Source: Lomentospora prolificans (lineage: Eukaryota > Ascomycota > Sordariomycetes > Microascales > Microascaceae). Taken from it: 64,000 nucleotides of DNA. How positions within the stretch are numbered: position 1 is the first letter of the stretch; each line of letters begins with the position of its first letter. Made by a program: the position numbers and the translations under genes. This document shows positions 21,834 to 33,904 of the stretch, in pieces. The DNA is taken from NCBI GenBank assembly GCA_029532625.1, contig JARFXM010000009.1, forward strand, positions 372,001-436,000, in the 5' to 3' direction. The notes beneath the pieces are model-generated. The model was given only the letters and a program-made list of their open reading frames with translations, had not been told where the DNA came from and did no database searches.

Positions 21834-23020
21834 GATGTAGTAAGATGACGTGCTACGAGTAGACACGGCAATTCGGTATAAGTGTCGACAGTGGCAAGCG
21901 GGAGTGGTTGGGATAAAGGTAAGTGTGAGGGTATCAATTCTCGACAGACTTGTTTTCAGCTTCAGCAATTGGGAAGCAAAATCGTTGTCGTCATGAGACC
22001 AGCCGATGCTCAGTGTGCTCGGGAAAGCGTCATAACTAATTAATGCCGGGCGAGGATATCATGCACAAGCCTGACAAGCTTCGCTGGAGGAACAGGGCAG
22101 GCGCTCCCTGCTGGCTGGCTGTCTTACCCCGCGCAATCAGTCGATCGATGCTGGCTTGTTCCAAGGACAACGTGCTAGAGAGATGTTGCCCTTGTATGGA
22201 TGCTAGCCAACGGTGCGCGCCCAAAGAGGGAAGAGAACCCTGGCTCGAATCGGATGTTTTCTAGAAACAAAGCAAACGCAACGATTCGATCAATTGAAAA
22301 TTGGAAATCTGAACCTGGCGTCTGCTTTCCATCACATGCCACGACAATGGGTTGGACCTGCCTTGATGGGGGTTTCGGGATACACATCTCGAGGAAAGCG
22401 CTCTTCAACGACATCTACACTGCTCTTGCCCTAAGTCTTTACTAAAGAATCCTTAGATCTCCATAGTGTTAATTCCGAATCAAGCCGGGATTAGATATCT
22501 GACCTTGTAAATCCCTTGGAATTATTTAGCATTGCTGGCTGACTGGTCGAGTCTCGACGAGCAACTAGACTCACCGCCAAGACCTCCAAACAGCGTTCAC
22601 CGTTGACAAAGCTAGATTTTTTCTTTCGTGACCGGGATCCTGATCCGACCGACTAATACTTCAGCCGCCGATTTAGAGGGCAATCTTGCTTTTTTTTTTC
22701 CCTCAGTCTTCGGTTCGGGTTGTCGTGTATCACAATGTTTGCTTCTCTAGCCAGATTCTCTTGGATAAGCAAGCGGTCACGGTTCAACCGTTTCGAGCCT
22801 TGGGACGACGCTCAGTCCATCTCGGGCGTCACCGATATCTTGGATCTGTCACCGAGAGGACCCCCGGGCTCCGTCGGAAGATAAGGTCGTGAAACGAAAG
22901 ACAGCTGGGACAATACTATTTTTTCCATATATCTCAACATTTCCGGCTTGTCATCTCAACTTACACCCGACATCGCCTCTCCTACCTCAGCCGATCGAAT
23001 CTGCCAGTCGCCAGTCCACA
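21834..23020. promoter_or_regulatory. Divergent promoter region, nitrilase / FAD oxidoreductase
   Basis: About 1.2 kb separate the two start codons. The stretch 22690-22990 is richer in pyrimidines and probably contains the leader of the + strand gene. No gene or repeated binding site can be supported by eye. Confidence 0.5.
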
Positions 23021-24608
23021 ATGCTCCCGACACCCAAACCCACTCAATCCTACTGGACCCGGACTCCGATCCCTATCCCCGATTCTCCACCACCACCATC
23101 ATTGCCTGATTCTTCCGAAACCACCATCCTTATTCTCGGCACTGGAATCTCCGCCGTCTCCGCCGCCTATTCCTTGCTCGCACTCACACCCGCAACAACC
23201 CGTCTCCTTGTACTCGATGCCCGGTCCCCTTGCGATGGCGCCACTGGTCGAAATGGCGGGCATTGTAAATTGGTTCCCCATGAAGAGCTCGCCAAGCTAA
23301 CGAAACGGTTCGGTGAAGAGAGCGCCGTTGAACTAGTGAGGTTCCAGATGAGGCATTTGGAATGTTTGAGAGCGATATGCAGGCTAGTAGATGACGAGGT
23401 TGCGAGGGATGAGCAGGAGGAGAGGGGGACAGAATTTAGGGACGTGGAAACCGTAGACATCTACCTCGGAAAGGAGCTATTCGAAGAAGCCAAAGAGAAG
23501 GTTGAGAGACTAAGAACAGCCATGCCCGATGTCCACGTTCAAGTCTGGGAACCCACCGAAGCAAGAGAGGTGCGTTTACAACCCCATGCCTTGCCTGTTA
23601 CTCCCACTGATCCCAGACGGAATATAGCGCTTCGGTGTCAACGCTCTTTCCCATGGTGCCATATCTTACCCAGCCGGTGCCGTCTTCCCCTACCGCCTGG
23701 TCACAAACCTTTGGACCTATCTCGTCAAAACCTATCCGTCCCGTGTCACGATCCTCCCACACACCCCTGTTATCTCCATCTCCGCCAGTTCATCCCCTCC
23801 TTTACAGGTCCACACTCCCAACAACGTCTTCTCTGCCCACCACGTCATCCATACTACAAACGCCTACGCGACCCACCTTCTTCCGAATCTGAAGCCCAAC
23901 TTAACTCCCGTTCGAGCTCACATGACCGCCCAATCCCCCGGTATGTTCTTTCCTGCACCCGACGTCCCGGGTTCTCGGTCGTGGAGCATCATCTACAGTA
24001 CCGGCTTTGACTACGTGACGCAGCGTCCGGCATCTTCGCAAGGCGATCTTCTCATCGGTGGGGGTTGGGCCCGTTCAGCCCTCCAGGGACAAGACGCGGT
24101 GGGTGTATCGAATGATGGCGAGGTGGATGTCTATACGATAGCCCATCTCACCGGCATACTTCCTGCCCTGTTTTCTCCCAACTGGGGACTGTCGACCGGC
24201 TTGGATTCCGTCTGGTCTGGCATCATCGCCGTGACTGGGGATGGACTGCCCTTTGTAGGACAATTGACACCGGCCATGACCGGGCGACCCGTCGTTACCG
24301 AACCGACGGACAACAATGATGAAGAAGCCTACTCACCCCAAGAATTTGGAGAGTGGATCGCAGCCGGATACAATGGCGAAGGTATGGTCTATGCCTGGCT
24401 CTGCGCCAGCGCGCTAGCCATCAGAGTAGCTGGCCAGGAGAATATAGATCGGGAGCCGAGAACCGGAGTCCCTGGAGGAAGATTGAGTGACTGGTTCCCC
24501 GCTGAGCTCTGGATTACCGAGCTCAGATTACAGGCGTCCGTACTGAGCTCCGATCCAGCTCTAGTTTTTTCGCCCCCAGTCTTGACGAGTAAGCGGGAAG
24601 AAGCTTGA
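23021..24608 (+). CDS. FAD-dependent oxidoreductase (DAO family)
   Basis: The exons are 23021-23569 and 23628-24608 (58-nt intron, GTGCGT to ATATAG), giving 509 residues. The Rossmann dinucleotide-binding motif is ILGTGISAVSAAYSLL at about residues 37-52, followed by the DAO-family ATGRNGGHCKLVPH signature. The splice restores EARERFGVNALSHGAISYPAG, and the C-terminal part has GEGMVYAWLCASALA near residue 433, closing the FAD site. There is no signal peptide; the Pro-rich N-terminus is short. The family oxidises amines, amino acids or related substrates to imines with release of peroxide; the substrate here is not known. The ATG at 23021 has A at -3. A frame continues upstream to 22889 but reads like leader. 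It converges on KCS1. Confidence 0.88.
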
Positions 24609-25467
24609 ACAGTTCGAAGTTTTCGCTACGACTACTGGAAATAGAGATATGGGAAGCTGCTGTGAAGAGGATAGGAACGCCCCTTTTCTCTAATACCTGT
24701 TTATCTACCTTCCGAGCCACCATAGACATAGAAGAACAAGATTTCGTAATTTCAATCCGCCGTATTCAATCTCATAATCCACTCGCATCCTGAACCGCCC
24801 CGACTTTGACCCACACAACCGCGATTGAGTTATGAGGTACGAAACGGGTGAAAAGGGGGAAGGTAGAAGACTACAAAGAAAAAAGAAAGAGGGGTTGAAT
24901 TGTCCGTTGGGCCCGTCTACACTGTTGTCCGCCTTTGTTGCTTGCCAAGAATGAATAGGGTATGACCGTTCCCGTCGCGTTCTATTAGGATCTCGAGTAA
25001 CAAAGCTGGAGATTTCTTTTCTGCCCACCAACGCCTCCCGGATGCCCGAAGGGCCAAAAAAAATAAGAAAAGAAAAGAAAAAGAAGAAAAGAAAGAAAAG
25101 AAATCATTGAAAAGTAGGGATAAGAAATTAATTCATGGGGTATGTTCGCCATCTTTCTCAAAATGCAATTGTCGGTCATGATAACCTCTTCCTTGCTCGC
25201 CGTCCCGTCTATGATGGCAAAGAAGCCGCGCCCAACCCTGTCTTCCAGTCTCAATGCTCAATGGGCGAAAAAGAAACCCCCATAGGGGAAACTATGAAAC
25301 AAGAAATGAAAATAATAAATGGAAAAAGTCTATACCAACCCCAGCTGTTGTGCAGTTCGTTGAGTGCTGTCCCGTGGGTTTGACGCTCTCATCGCTACCG
25401 CCAGAGTGGAGAGCGATTCTGACGCGATGCTCAATGGCGATGACGACAGACCCCCTCCACGGTGGCG
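24609..25467. other. Convergent 3' intergenic region with purine-rich microsatellite
   Basis: The interval holds the 3' ends of the FAD oxidoreductase (+) and KCS1 (-) genes. An A/G-only run, broken by one T (repeated AAAAG/AAAGA units), spans 25056-25103. No gene is visible. Confidence 0.6.
25056..25103 (+). repeat. Purine-rich AAAAG-type microsatellite
   Basis: About 48 nt are A/G only apart from one T, built from irregular AAAAG and AAAGA units. On the KCS1 transcript (- strand) this is a CU-rich 3' UTR tract. Confidence 0.8.
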
Positions 25468-28400
25468 TCACTCGCTGACGAAGCCCTCGTCTTCATCATC
25501 CATCGCCATCATCTCCCCCAATCTAGAGGGGCGTGGTAAGGGCTCAATGCCTAGTTCTGCCCGCGTGTCCCTCTGTATCTTCAAGAAATACTTTCTCAGG
25601 CTGGACAGACCGCGCAGGAATCCCCGGTCTGGATCCTCGGGATATTGGGGTGGACATGGTCTATCTTGCACCTTTGAAGCCGCCGTGATGCTGTTGGCAA
25701 AATCAGCGATTTTGAAATCGACCTCTCGTTTATTCCTTTTCCGCCGCCTCAACACTGGAGAGTCATCTGCGTCGGTGGCAGCATCTGTCGTTGAATCGTC
25801 AAGGGCTGTGTCATAGTCGCTGGCATCTGGCGAGGTATCTCCGTCGTAAAACATAAGGAGGCTGGCTGCGTAAAACCTGTAACCGCGCAACCCCTTCACG
25901 ATCCTCTCGAGTTCATCAAGCTTGCGTAGAATGGTGGGGATATGTTTTAGGATGCTGTAGTAGTCGACACCATTATAGAGGAAACGGGTAAGAGCCTCCT
26001 GAAATTCTGCGCCAGCCTTAAGCCTTCTGCCTTCGTACTTGTCTCGGAAAATGTATGTTTGACTCTGTACATCCCATACTTGGAGTCCACACACACGCAC
26101 GCCTAGTTCTCTCGATGTTGTCCGAGCGCATTTTCCTTTTTGGGACTCGCGCTTTTTCGGGGTGGCGTCTACACCATACTGGCGCGTGCCCATCTTTAGA
26201 TCCATAATACACGGACGTTTCATTCCTGCCGTGAGATCCTCGAGTAGAAGGAAGTAATCAACCCGTGAATCTCGCTGGGTTTGCGCCTCTTTGGGGTTGA
26301 TCGGTCTGGGAATCTTGAACCCGGGCTCGAAATCGGATGGTGGCATACTTGTCGGGGATTGCACATACTCAAGACCACTAAGGCGGTGCCCGACAGCGCT
26401 TGATGTATTGGGTATTGCAAGCGGTTTCGTCTCTTCGATCCTAGTAGCAGTCTCTTCATCTTGGTACGAAACTTGATCGGCCTCCTCGAAATATTTCAAG
26501 TCACCCCTAGAGTCACTGCCGACCTGAGGTTTTCGACGCAACCCGCTGCCTGAATACCGCCGTTTACGTTTTTGTGATAAAACTTTATCAACCAACGTCT
26601 CGGGTTCTGGGGCACTAGTCCCCGTTATATCTTTGACTTTGCCGTCAGCATCCTCAGCATCCTTAGCGGCTATCCCCTGCATTTCGGATGGCTGAGTGAG
26701 TTCATGGCGAAGATTGGAATGTGCCGGGACCGACACTGTTGATGTAAGCTCGGAAGCGATGCTCTCGCTTCCGAAGATGCTCGGGTGCTCGAGGGATGGA
26801 AGGCGGGAATCAGAAATAGCTGGTCGTAGCGGAGGATGGTTGGGAACACCGGATGGCCGAGGGACTGGAGGTCGTCGATGGGGTCTTCGGTGCTTCTGAA
26901 CAGCAACAGGTTGTTTCAGAAAAGCATCGTTGAACACCTCGTTTCGTAACTTTTTGTTGACCATAGTTGCTCCCCAACTCTTGGTGCGCATGTCGAGGCT
27001 GGGTCTACCATGAGTCCAGGTTTTAAGCTGTCCATTTGGGCCAAATGAGCCCGATCCCGAGATACTGCGATATCGAGGCGCCGGAAAAGCGGATAGCTCA
27101 GGTTGGAGTAGATTCCTAGGAATGATATGCCGGTTGTCGTCAAATGTAACCGTAGGGATTTGAACAGGCGCGTTTGCGAATGACTGACTAACCACTCTAC
27201 CATGGCCCGTTGGCGCCTGCACAGGATCTTTGGCAGCACTACCTGCAGCCCCGTTGGTAGAATCTGCCTGTATCCTAGCTGGGCTATCTTCACCACCGTT
27301 CTTCTCGTGGACCGTATCGCCGTTCTTAACCACGGGTGTTGCCTTGCGCTTGGAAAGCTTATGGAAAGTGACGTTTAACACACCGATGTACCTAGCAGCG
27401 CTATTAGTAATAGTTCCCGAGCGCAGCGATCCCACTGCAGGTGAAGCTTTTATACAACAGATTGGATGAGCTGAAAAATGGTGCGTTAACAGCGCCTCGT
27501 ATCGGCTTGACGTACCTGGGCAAGAACGGTAACAGATCGCGGTGGTACCGCTCAACAGTCTCATAAAATTCATTCTCCCTATTGTTGAGCTGCTTACAGA
27601 CTGCCCTCTTGGAAAACCGCCAAATAGTGGTGTGACCACCCACTTGGTGTTTATACGGAATCAGTTCAATGGCCTCTAGCGGCTGCTTAGGGGCGTATAG
27701 GTTATCGCGCGACTGCTCGTCAGGATGAGTCAGACCGGGCTGTGGGATGGCGCCGGTAGAATCACGATTTGTACTCTCTGGTTCATCGACCATTGCAACT
27801 TCACCGCATACTATTGCAGCGTCACCTTCTGCAGCAATGGGAACATGCCGGTGGGTTAGGCTTGCCTTTGCGGTGGGCGGCGTGGGCGGCGGGGTTCGGT
27901 CTTCAGGTTCAGGTTCACCTGCCTTTACAAGCCAGGATTTATAGTCCTGGCTCCGTGATTGCGAACGGGCCTTGGCCATCGGACGCGGGGTAGGTATGCC
28001 ACACTTCTCATCGTCAGTACCTTGAGGATCTTGGTGAGGCAGAAAGAAGGCAGATGAAATCTTTTCCTCGCCCGAGTCATCGCCATCTTGTTGGTCTCCC
28101 ACTCCTGTGCTGTCCGTCGACCCACGCCGTCGGCTAGACGGCTCACCTTCCGATTCCCCAGGGTGCGACATATCCACATCGCCTACCGGATCTTGCCGCT
28201 CATAGGATAAATCCTGGAGGGCTACGGCATTGCCCACCTGCGGCTTGTCATGAATCTGCGCCGTGGATAGTAATTCATCACGCCCATGGCCAATCTCCGC
28301 CATGGTCTCGCTCGTTGTATTTGCCACGGGGGGTTCGAGTTCGGGAGGAGTTGGAAGAGATTCCTCGAGGACAATATCCTTGCTTGTATTTAAGGTTTGA

Positions 28401-29842
28401 GCCCGGGTCGCCGATTTGTCTCGATTCTGTACCACTGCTTTCCCATCCTTCTTCTTGGTCTTCTCATCTGGAAGGCCTTCTCTAAAAAACCCGAGGGTGT
28501 GGCTTGCCTTGCGGCTTCGGTTGTTCGGCTCCGCTTTTGACATGGCTTTGGCGACAGACTTCTCTACATGGCCATCCTGCTCGCCGTCCAAGTCGTCAGA
28601 GCCGATTGACCACATCTTTTCGGGTCCGATGGAGTAACGAGTTTCTGGTCGCCGGATGTTTGAAGACTGAAGCTCATCGGACACAATAGATTCTCTCCTG
28701 GCCGGAAACGTCGATGCCCTGTCGGCGGCGATAGAGGTTGGGGGCGCATCTACATTGCCTGCATCAGACGTGGCAGAAAAATTCAAAGCAGCTTTTTGCC
28801 GTTCGATTTCTCTCATCTCCCTTTCGAACCTGTCGATAGGATTGCTGCCCAGAGTTGACAACATGGTGCTGTGATTACCCAGGAACATAGTGCTAGTAGA
28901 AGGGTTGACTTGCACAGATGAGGTGGAGGAGGGTGGTAGTTGGCGGATATCTGTGGTAGGAAAGGTAGAAGTTGTAGAAGCAGGGACGGCTTGACAAGCT
29001 GGGGCTGCCCTAGTCGGAGACTCTGACGATTTGGCAGCCTTTGGGGTCAGGGAGCTGCCAGCTTCCTGAGATAGGTCATCTTGGTGATTCCGTGAGTGTA
29101 CGTCAAATCCTGGGTTTGATGGCCTAGTGAAGCTGGCCGGATGATAAGGGAGGGTCAACTTGGTATCGGGGGCCACCTGTGTTTTAGTGACTGTACCCGT
29201 AGGCGGTTGGGGATCGTCAGTGGCGGCAGAAGATGCGAGAGATTGCTGGGGGATTCCGCGCGCGGTAGCGAGTGCCTGGGTCAAAAGGGAGGAGCCGTGT
29301 TGCCGGTGCAAGAAGGCAGGGGGCTGCGGCCTTTTATTCTGTAACGGGCCGGAATCTGAGGTGGTCCTGGTATCGGGCATTGAGGGAAGGCGGGTGTGAG
29401 ATTGGGGACTTGGCGCCACAGCAGGGGTAGGAATTTGGGATTGGGTCGGCATGCTGGAATTGAGGTTGGCAGTAAGAACGGGAGTGTCATCACTCGCAGG
29501 GCCCAAAGGAGATGGCGTGGGAGTGGTGTTAGGGCCGTCATGAGCAGGAGCGGAGGTATTGGAGGTGGTTGCGGAAGTATCAGAGGTTGACGCGGCTGGC
29601 ATGGTTAGAGAGGTGGTGACCTTGGCGATCGGAGTGGTTGCATTATCGACAACCATGCTAGTTGAGGCGTCAGAAATTGGAGAGGGTAGACTGGTTGTCC
29701 CATGGTCCTGACGAGCGGTGGGCTCAGAAGGCACATCAAAAAATGGCGAGTCCTGATTGCGTGGCGTCAGACCTGCTGTAAGGCTTGTGCTCAGTGATGC
29801 AGCAGGCGCGGCATTATCGTTGGCAGGGGCCGGACTTGACAT
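25468..29842 (-). CDS. KCS1: Inositol hexakisphosphate kinase (KCS1-type)
   Basis: This kinase makes inositol pyrophosphates from IP6/IP5, linked to phosphate sensing, vacuole and energy control. The exons (- strand) are 29842-27516 and 27391-25468, giving 1416 residues. The 124-nt intron (GTACGT, ACTAAT branch, GCTAG) joins LLPFLPR to YIGVLNVTFHKLS, a hallmark IPK junction. The catalytic signature P-x3-D-x-K-x-G is PCIMDLKMG at about residue 1165-1173, and ASLLMFYDGD near 1283-1292 is the second conserved IPK motif (S-L-L-x3-D). The N-terminal ~700 residues are Ser/Thr/Pro/Ala-rich and disordered, as in yeast and mould Kcs1. A second disordered spacer (about 790-1110) lies between the two parts of the kinase fold. 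The C-terminus is acidic (AMDDEDEGFVSE). The start context (CTC before ATG) is weak, so the exact N-terminus is less sure than the rest. Confidence 0.93.
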
Positions 29843-30617
29843 GAGGTGAGCAGCATCTGGCGAATACGACAGACGTGTGGGTTGAATGATTCGTAGGTGG
29901 AGGTTTGACCAGGGGGCGTGGGTGGAAAAATTGCTCGAAGGGGGAAAAAAAGAGAAGAGAAAGAGAAGGGGACGAATGCTAGACTAGGGTCGGTCTATGG
30001 GTATGGGGATCAATGATGGGTGTGCGGCTGGCGTAGGCCTAGGGCCGTTCTGGGGTGGAATGGGAGATGGAAGGTTAGACAGGGCTGAATTAGAAGAGGT
30101 GCGAGTCTGTCCCGTAGAGGTAGAGATTACATAGATTTGTGGACGAGAGAGCGTGTAACGGAGGGGTTATGTGCCTTCAGTTCCTTCCTCCAGTAGGCCC
30201 TCGCTGTGACTGCGAACCACAAGTGCCTCTGACGCAGTAGTGTGGACGCAGGAGAAACGCAGTGACAGTGACGCCCTCTGTATACAGTATGCGTAATGGA
30301 CGTATCGAGGTGGGGTTGGAGGAGAAGGTGCAACTCCGAAGGGAATAGTGTTTATGTGTGTCCTGTCCTGTCTCTTGTCTCGAGAGTATGTGTGGTCGAG
30401 AGGGGGGAACTGCCCAGTACACCCGTGGGTTCTGGGAGGAGGGAAGATAAAAACACCACACCCTAGAAGAAGAAGCAAGATGTGAACTTGGTGATATTGT
30501 AGGCGGCCCTTGAAATGACAGGAGTGGCGGATCTGCCTTCCGTGGAGAGACCAAGGCTCTGTCCAAAAACAAGCCACACTAAGCACAGGATAACGGGATA
30601 GATATCCAAAAAGCCAG

Positions 30618-30654
30618 AGAGCCGGAGCCAGGCTAGAGCCAGAGCCGGAGCCAG
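30618..30654 (+). repeat. 14-bp direct repeat AGAGCCGGAGCCAG x2
   Basis: Identical 14-mers lie at 30618-30631 and 30641-30654 (23-bp period) within a longer GAGCC-rich stretch. It is most likely simple-sequence expansion. Confidence 0.75.
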
Positions 30655-33600
30655 ATAGACAACTGATAAGAAAACGTGGAAAGTCAAGATAAGGAGACAG
30701 TCGGTCTACAGCAAGCGTTCCGAGCAAGTAATCTCGGCTGCTTAATGGAGTTATAGTTGTTGTGGTTTAACAAAGGACCAGTAGACCAGCTCTCCAATAT
30801 CATGATATTTCGACCGACCTTTTGTGTTGCAAAGTAGGAAAAGGATAAGATAGGCTCCGTTTGCACTCTTCTAGCAGAAGTAGTTCCTGTCTTTGGAGAA
30901 TAGGGATGTAGGAGTACATATACTTGGGCCATTTCTGATCGGGTGCGGGGCACTGTTATATAGGTAGGAATTTTTTTGCCTTCTTCGGGATTTTGGGGAG
31001 GGGCAGTGGAGAACTTGGAGTGACCGCCTCCATGGACACCACCCTCAAGTTCAACGACCAAGCACCAGCCAAGACGGCAAACAGGTGTGAGGAATGGTGG
31101 CGCACTGTATTCTTGTTTCTGGGGCAAGATCAATTGATAACAGTCGACAGACCGCCAGCTTGGGGAAGATTAAGCTCATGGCTCATATTGATGCGTCACA
31201 GGGACAGTCTGAAGTAGCAGTGCCAAACTCTCACACGTCTTTTTTGCTTCTCGTCTCTTGGCGTAGTGAAGGGGGAATGGCGAACGGAAAGTGTTTCTGG
31301 CGGGGATAGACAGCTGCTGGCTCTTCACCCACTCATTGCAGGCACGGGTCAAAAGTTGGAAAGCCAACCCACATCAAGGTCTGCTAGCTAGATGGCTGTG
31401 CTTCGAGCGCCGACATCGTCAGTGGTACGGTGTCCCACAACCCCAACTTTTGATGAGACCACTAGTTCCACGAGGATGGTTCCGATGTGCCCAAAACAAA
31501 CCAAACACGGGGTAGGATACAAATGCTTTGTTTGGTCCGGCTCGCACAATCAACGCCGACCGCGATGGGTACGTAATCTCGTCGAGTGAGAACCGGAGTA
31601 GCGCAAGGAGAAAAACAACAATGATGCTGCTACCCGAGCTAGCGAGGATTAGAATGATGGAATTTCCATAATATTCGCTTATTCTTGATGGCTAACCCTA
31701 GATTGTGGGATTCAGTAGGCCAAGGACATCTAGGTTGCTCAATTGATCCCGTTGTACCCAATCGAAGGGCACCGTGCTGGGGTAGGACTAGTGCGGGCGC
31801 GGTTGAGCGAGCTCTTGACATCAAGATTAGAGGTGTGCTCGTTGTTCGAAGGCTGGCAGGGTGGGTCGGGGATCGGCAGACTTGTTTCGCCAGAACACAA
31901 GAGCCAGCGAAATACACTTTGATCCGTTGGAATGCTCCCCAGCTCAACGTTTCCCTGGGCCTGAGAGAGCGCACAGCGCTCGGCACTTCACTGTAGTGAC
32001 TGGTCTGTTGGGAATGTTGAGACGAGATGACTGGCAGCAGCGACCGACGCTTCAATGGCCTCGTCATCACAGGTGACAAGAAGAGTAGCAGGCAATTATT
32101 GCTAAGGGTATGGACAACGAGCAAATGCCGGATCATTCCTGGCCAGAGCGGCCAATTGGTTTTCGGCTTGCATGTGCTTGTGGGCATTCATTGTCCTTTC
32201 CCAGTTTCGCCCGGTCATGACCAAAAGCCCAGGAGACCCCGTGACGGCCTCGCATGACTGTGACTGAGGAAGGGAGGAGCTCTAAACTAGCCCGACCCGG
32301 GGGGCAATTGCATCACGCTGGCCGTCGCATGCTAGGTACTCTCAAGCAATACAAAGCACATGAGGGGACTTCTAATTAATGATGAAAGCTGCCACTGAGA
32401 GAGAACGTGAAACTCGGAAGATGGTTGCACACCCTGGGCCGCCAAACTTTTGGACCCTCCGCCATTACAATGGACCTCACATCGTTTTGCGGCCCTGTTG
32501 TTTCGCTCATCCTCGAGCACGGGGTTGATGCCATGATTTGCCACAGCCTGTGTAAATCAACTTCAACCTGTCACCATGAGTCGCCCGCAACCTCCAGCAT
32601 CGATCCGGAATGAGGAAGTGTTATGCAACAGAAATGGACTAACTCTATAGTTCGCAGCCCTCATATTTCAATCATGGTTCAATAGGGCTTGGCCACGCAC
32701 CTGGATACACTATCTCGAGAGTAATTGGCATTTCCTTCCGAGTGTCCTTTATCATTGGGTTAAGCACGGTAGTGCCATCCGTACATTGTTGCACAGCTCA
32801 TTAGGTATGCTCCGACGACCACGTTTCTGCCCGAATGGATAATTCCAATTGTCGCTACCGCCTCGCCGACCGGCAACTATCCTGGCTAAGTCCACACCGT
32901 ACCGTGGCCCCCAATTGACTTCTGGTCAGTTTTTTCGGCGTCGACAATTGATGGATACTTACGACGCCGCACCCGTACTCTCATTTCTGGCTCCCTTGTC
33001 CGCTTGCTTATCATCCGGACCTCTCCTTGAGGTCAACATCTCTCCAGCCCGAGAAAACGTCCAATCATAATTGGGTTCTTCTGGGCTTGATCTGTTCGCG
33101 CTCGGACCATGGCGACTGCGAGGAGCAAAGGAGAGCCTGATAACATTCGAGAAACGAGAGCACCATTGGTGAAAACGGAGGTGGTCTCGAGGATTCTGAC
33201 AAGGAATCGTGCTTGGGGATGATCGGATGTTCAACCCTTACCCCGGGATGAAGCCGTGTGAGATACGGCCAAATCTGCTCCCAAGCGGCATGCCATTCTG
33301 GTATTTCATTTACTCGCGTCTTAGCCCGCGTGAATCTCAGAACCTCCTGATGCCGTCTTCGACCTGGCCTTAACCTTGTTTCCTTTAGTGTGCGGCTTCC
33401 CCATTCTCCGCACAATCTCCATTGTTTCCTCCGACTTCGTTCCTCCCCAAAGGGGGGCACACCATTCCCTCTATTATACCCCATCCTTCCTTCATGGCGA
33501 TGTTCCTGCGATCTTTCCGCATGTGCAGTTTCTTGTTTCCGCACCACTTCAACCGGCGGTCATAAGAGGTGCCGTTCCCCAGTTGAACCACAGTGTGGTG

Positions 33601-33873
33601 CGTGAAAGGACGGCACGGCTCGCGACGACCAACAATCGGGGAAGATCGAAACCCTTATCCAAGTCAATTGTACCTCCATGGGAAAGCGGTCACTGTCGCT
33701 AATCCGTCTGATGGATGGGAGTCGTTCAACATAATAGTGATGAGGATCCGACTCTATTTGGAGACTATCCATTGGAACATCCCTCCGAGCTAGCCATTCG
33801 CGCCTTGCACCTGCCATCCCGGTCTTGCTTGCGCAGCGGATTGTGCAGGCAGGCAAGTGCGCAATGCTCGAGA

Positions 33874-33875
<2 letters not shown>

Positions 33876-33904
<29 letters not shown>
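33876..33904 (+). repeat. T29 homopolymer tract
   Basis: This is the longest homopolymer in the window, 29 T on the + strand, followed by a further T-rich stretch to about 33917. The true length may vary or be misassembled. Confidence 0.85.

Noticed and set aside
31639..32187. 182-codon - strand frame
   Set aside because: It has no recognisable domain or splice partner and its composition is like the surrounding non-coding DNA.
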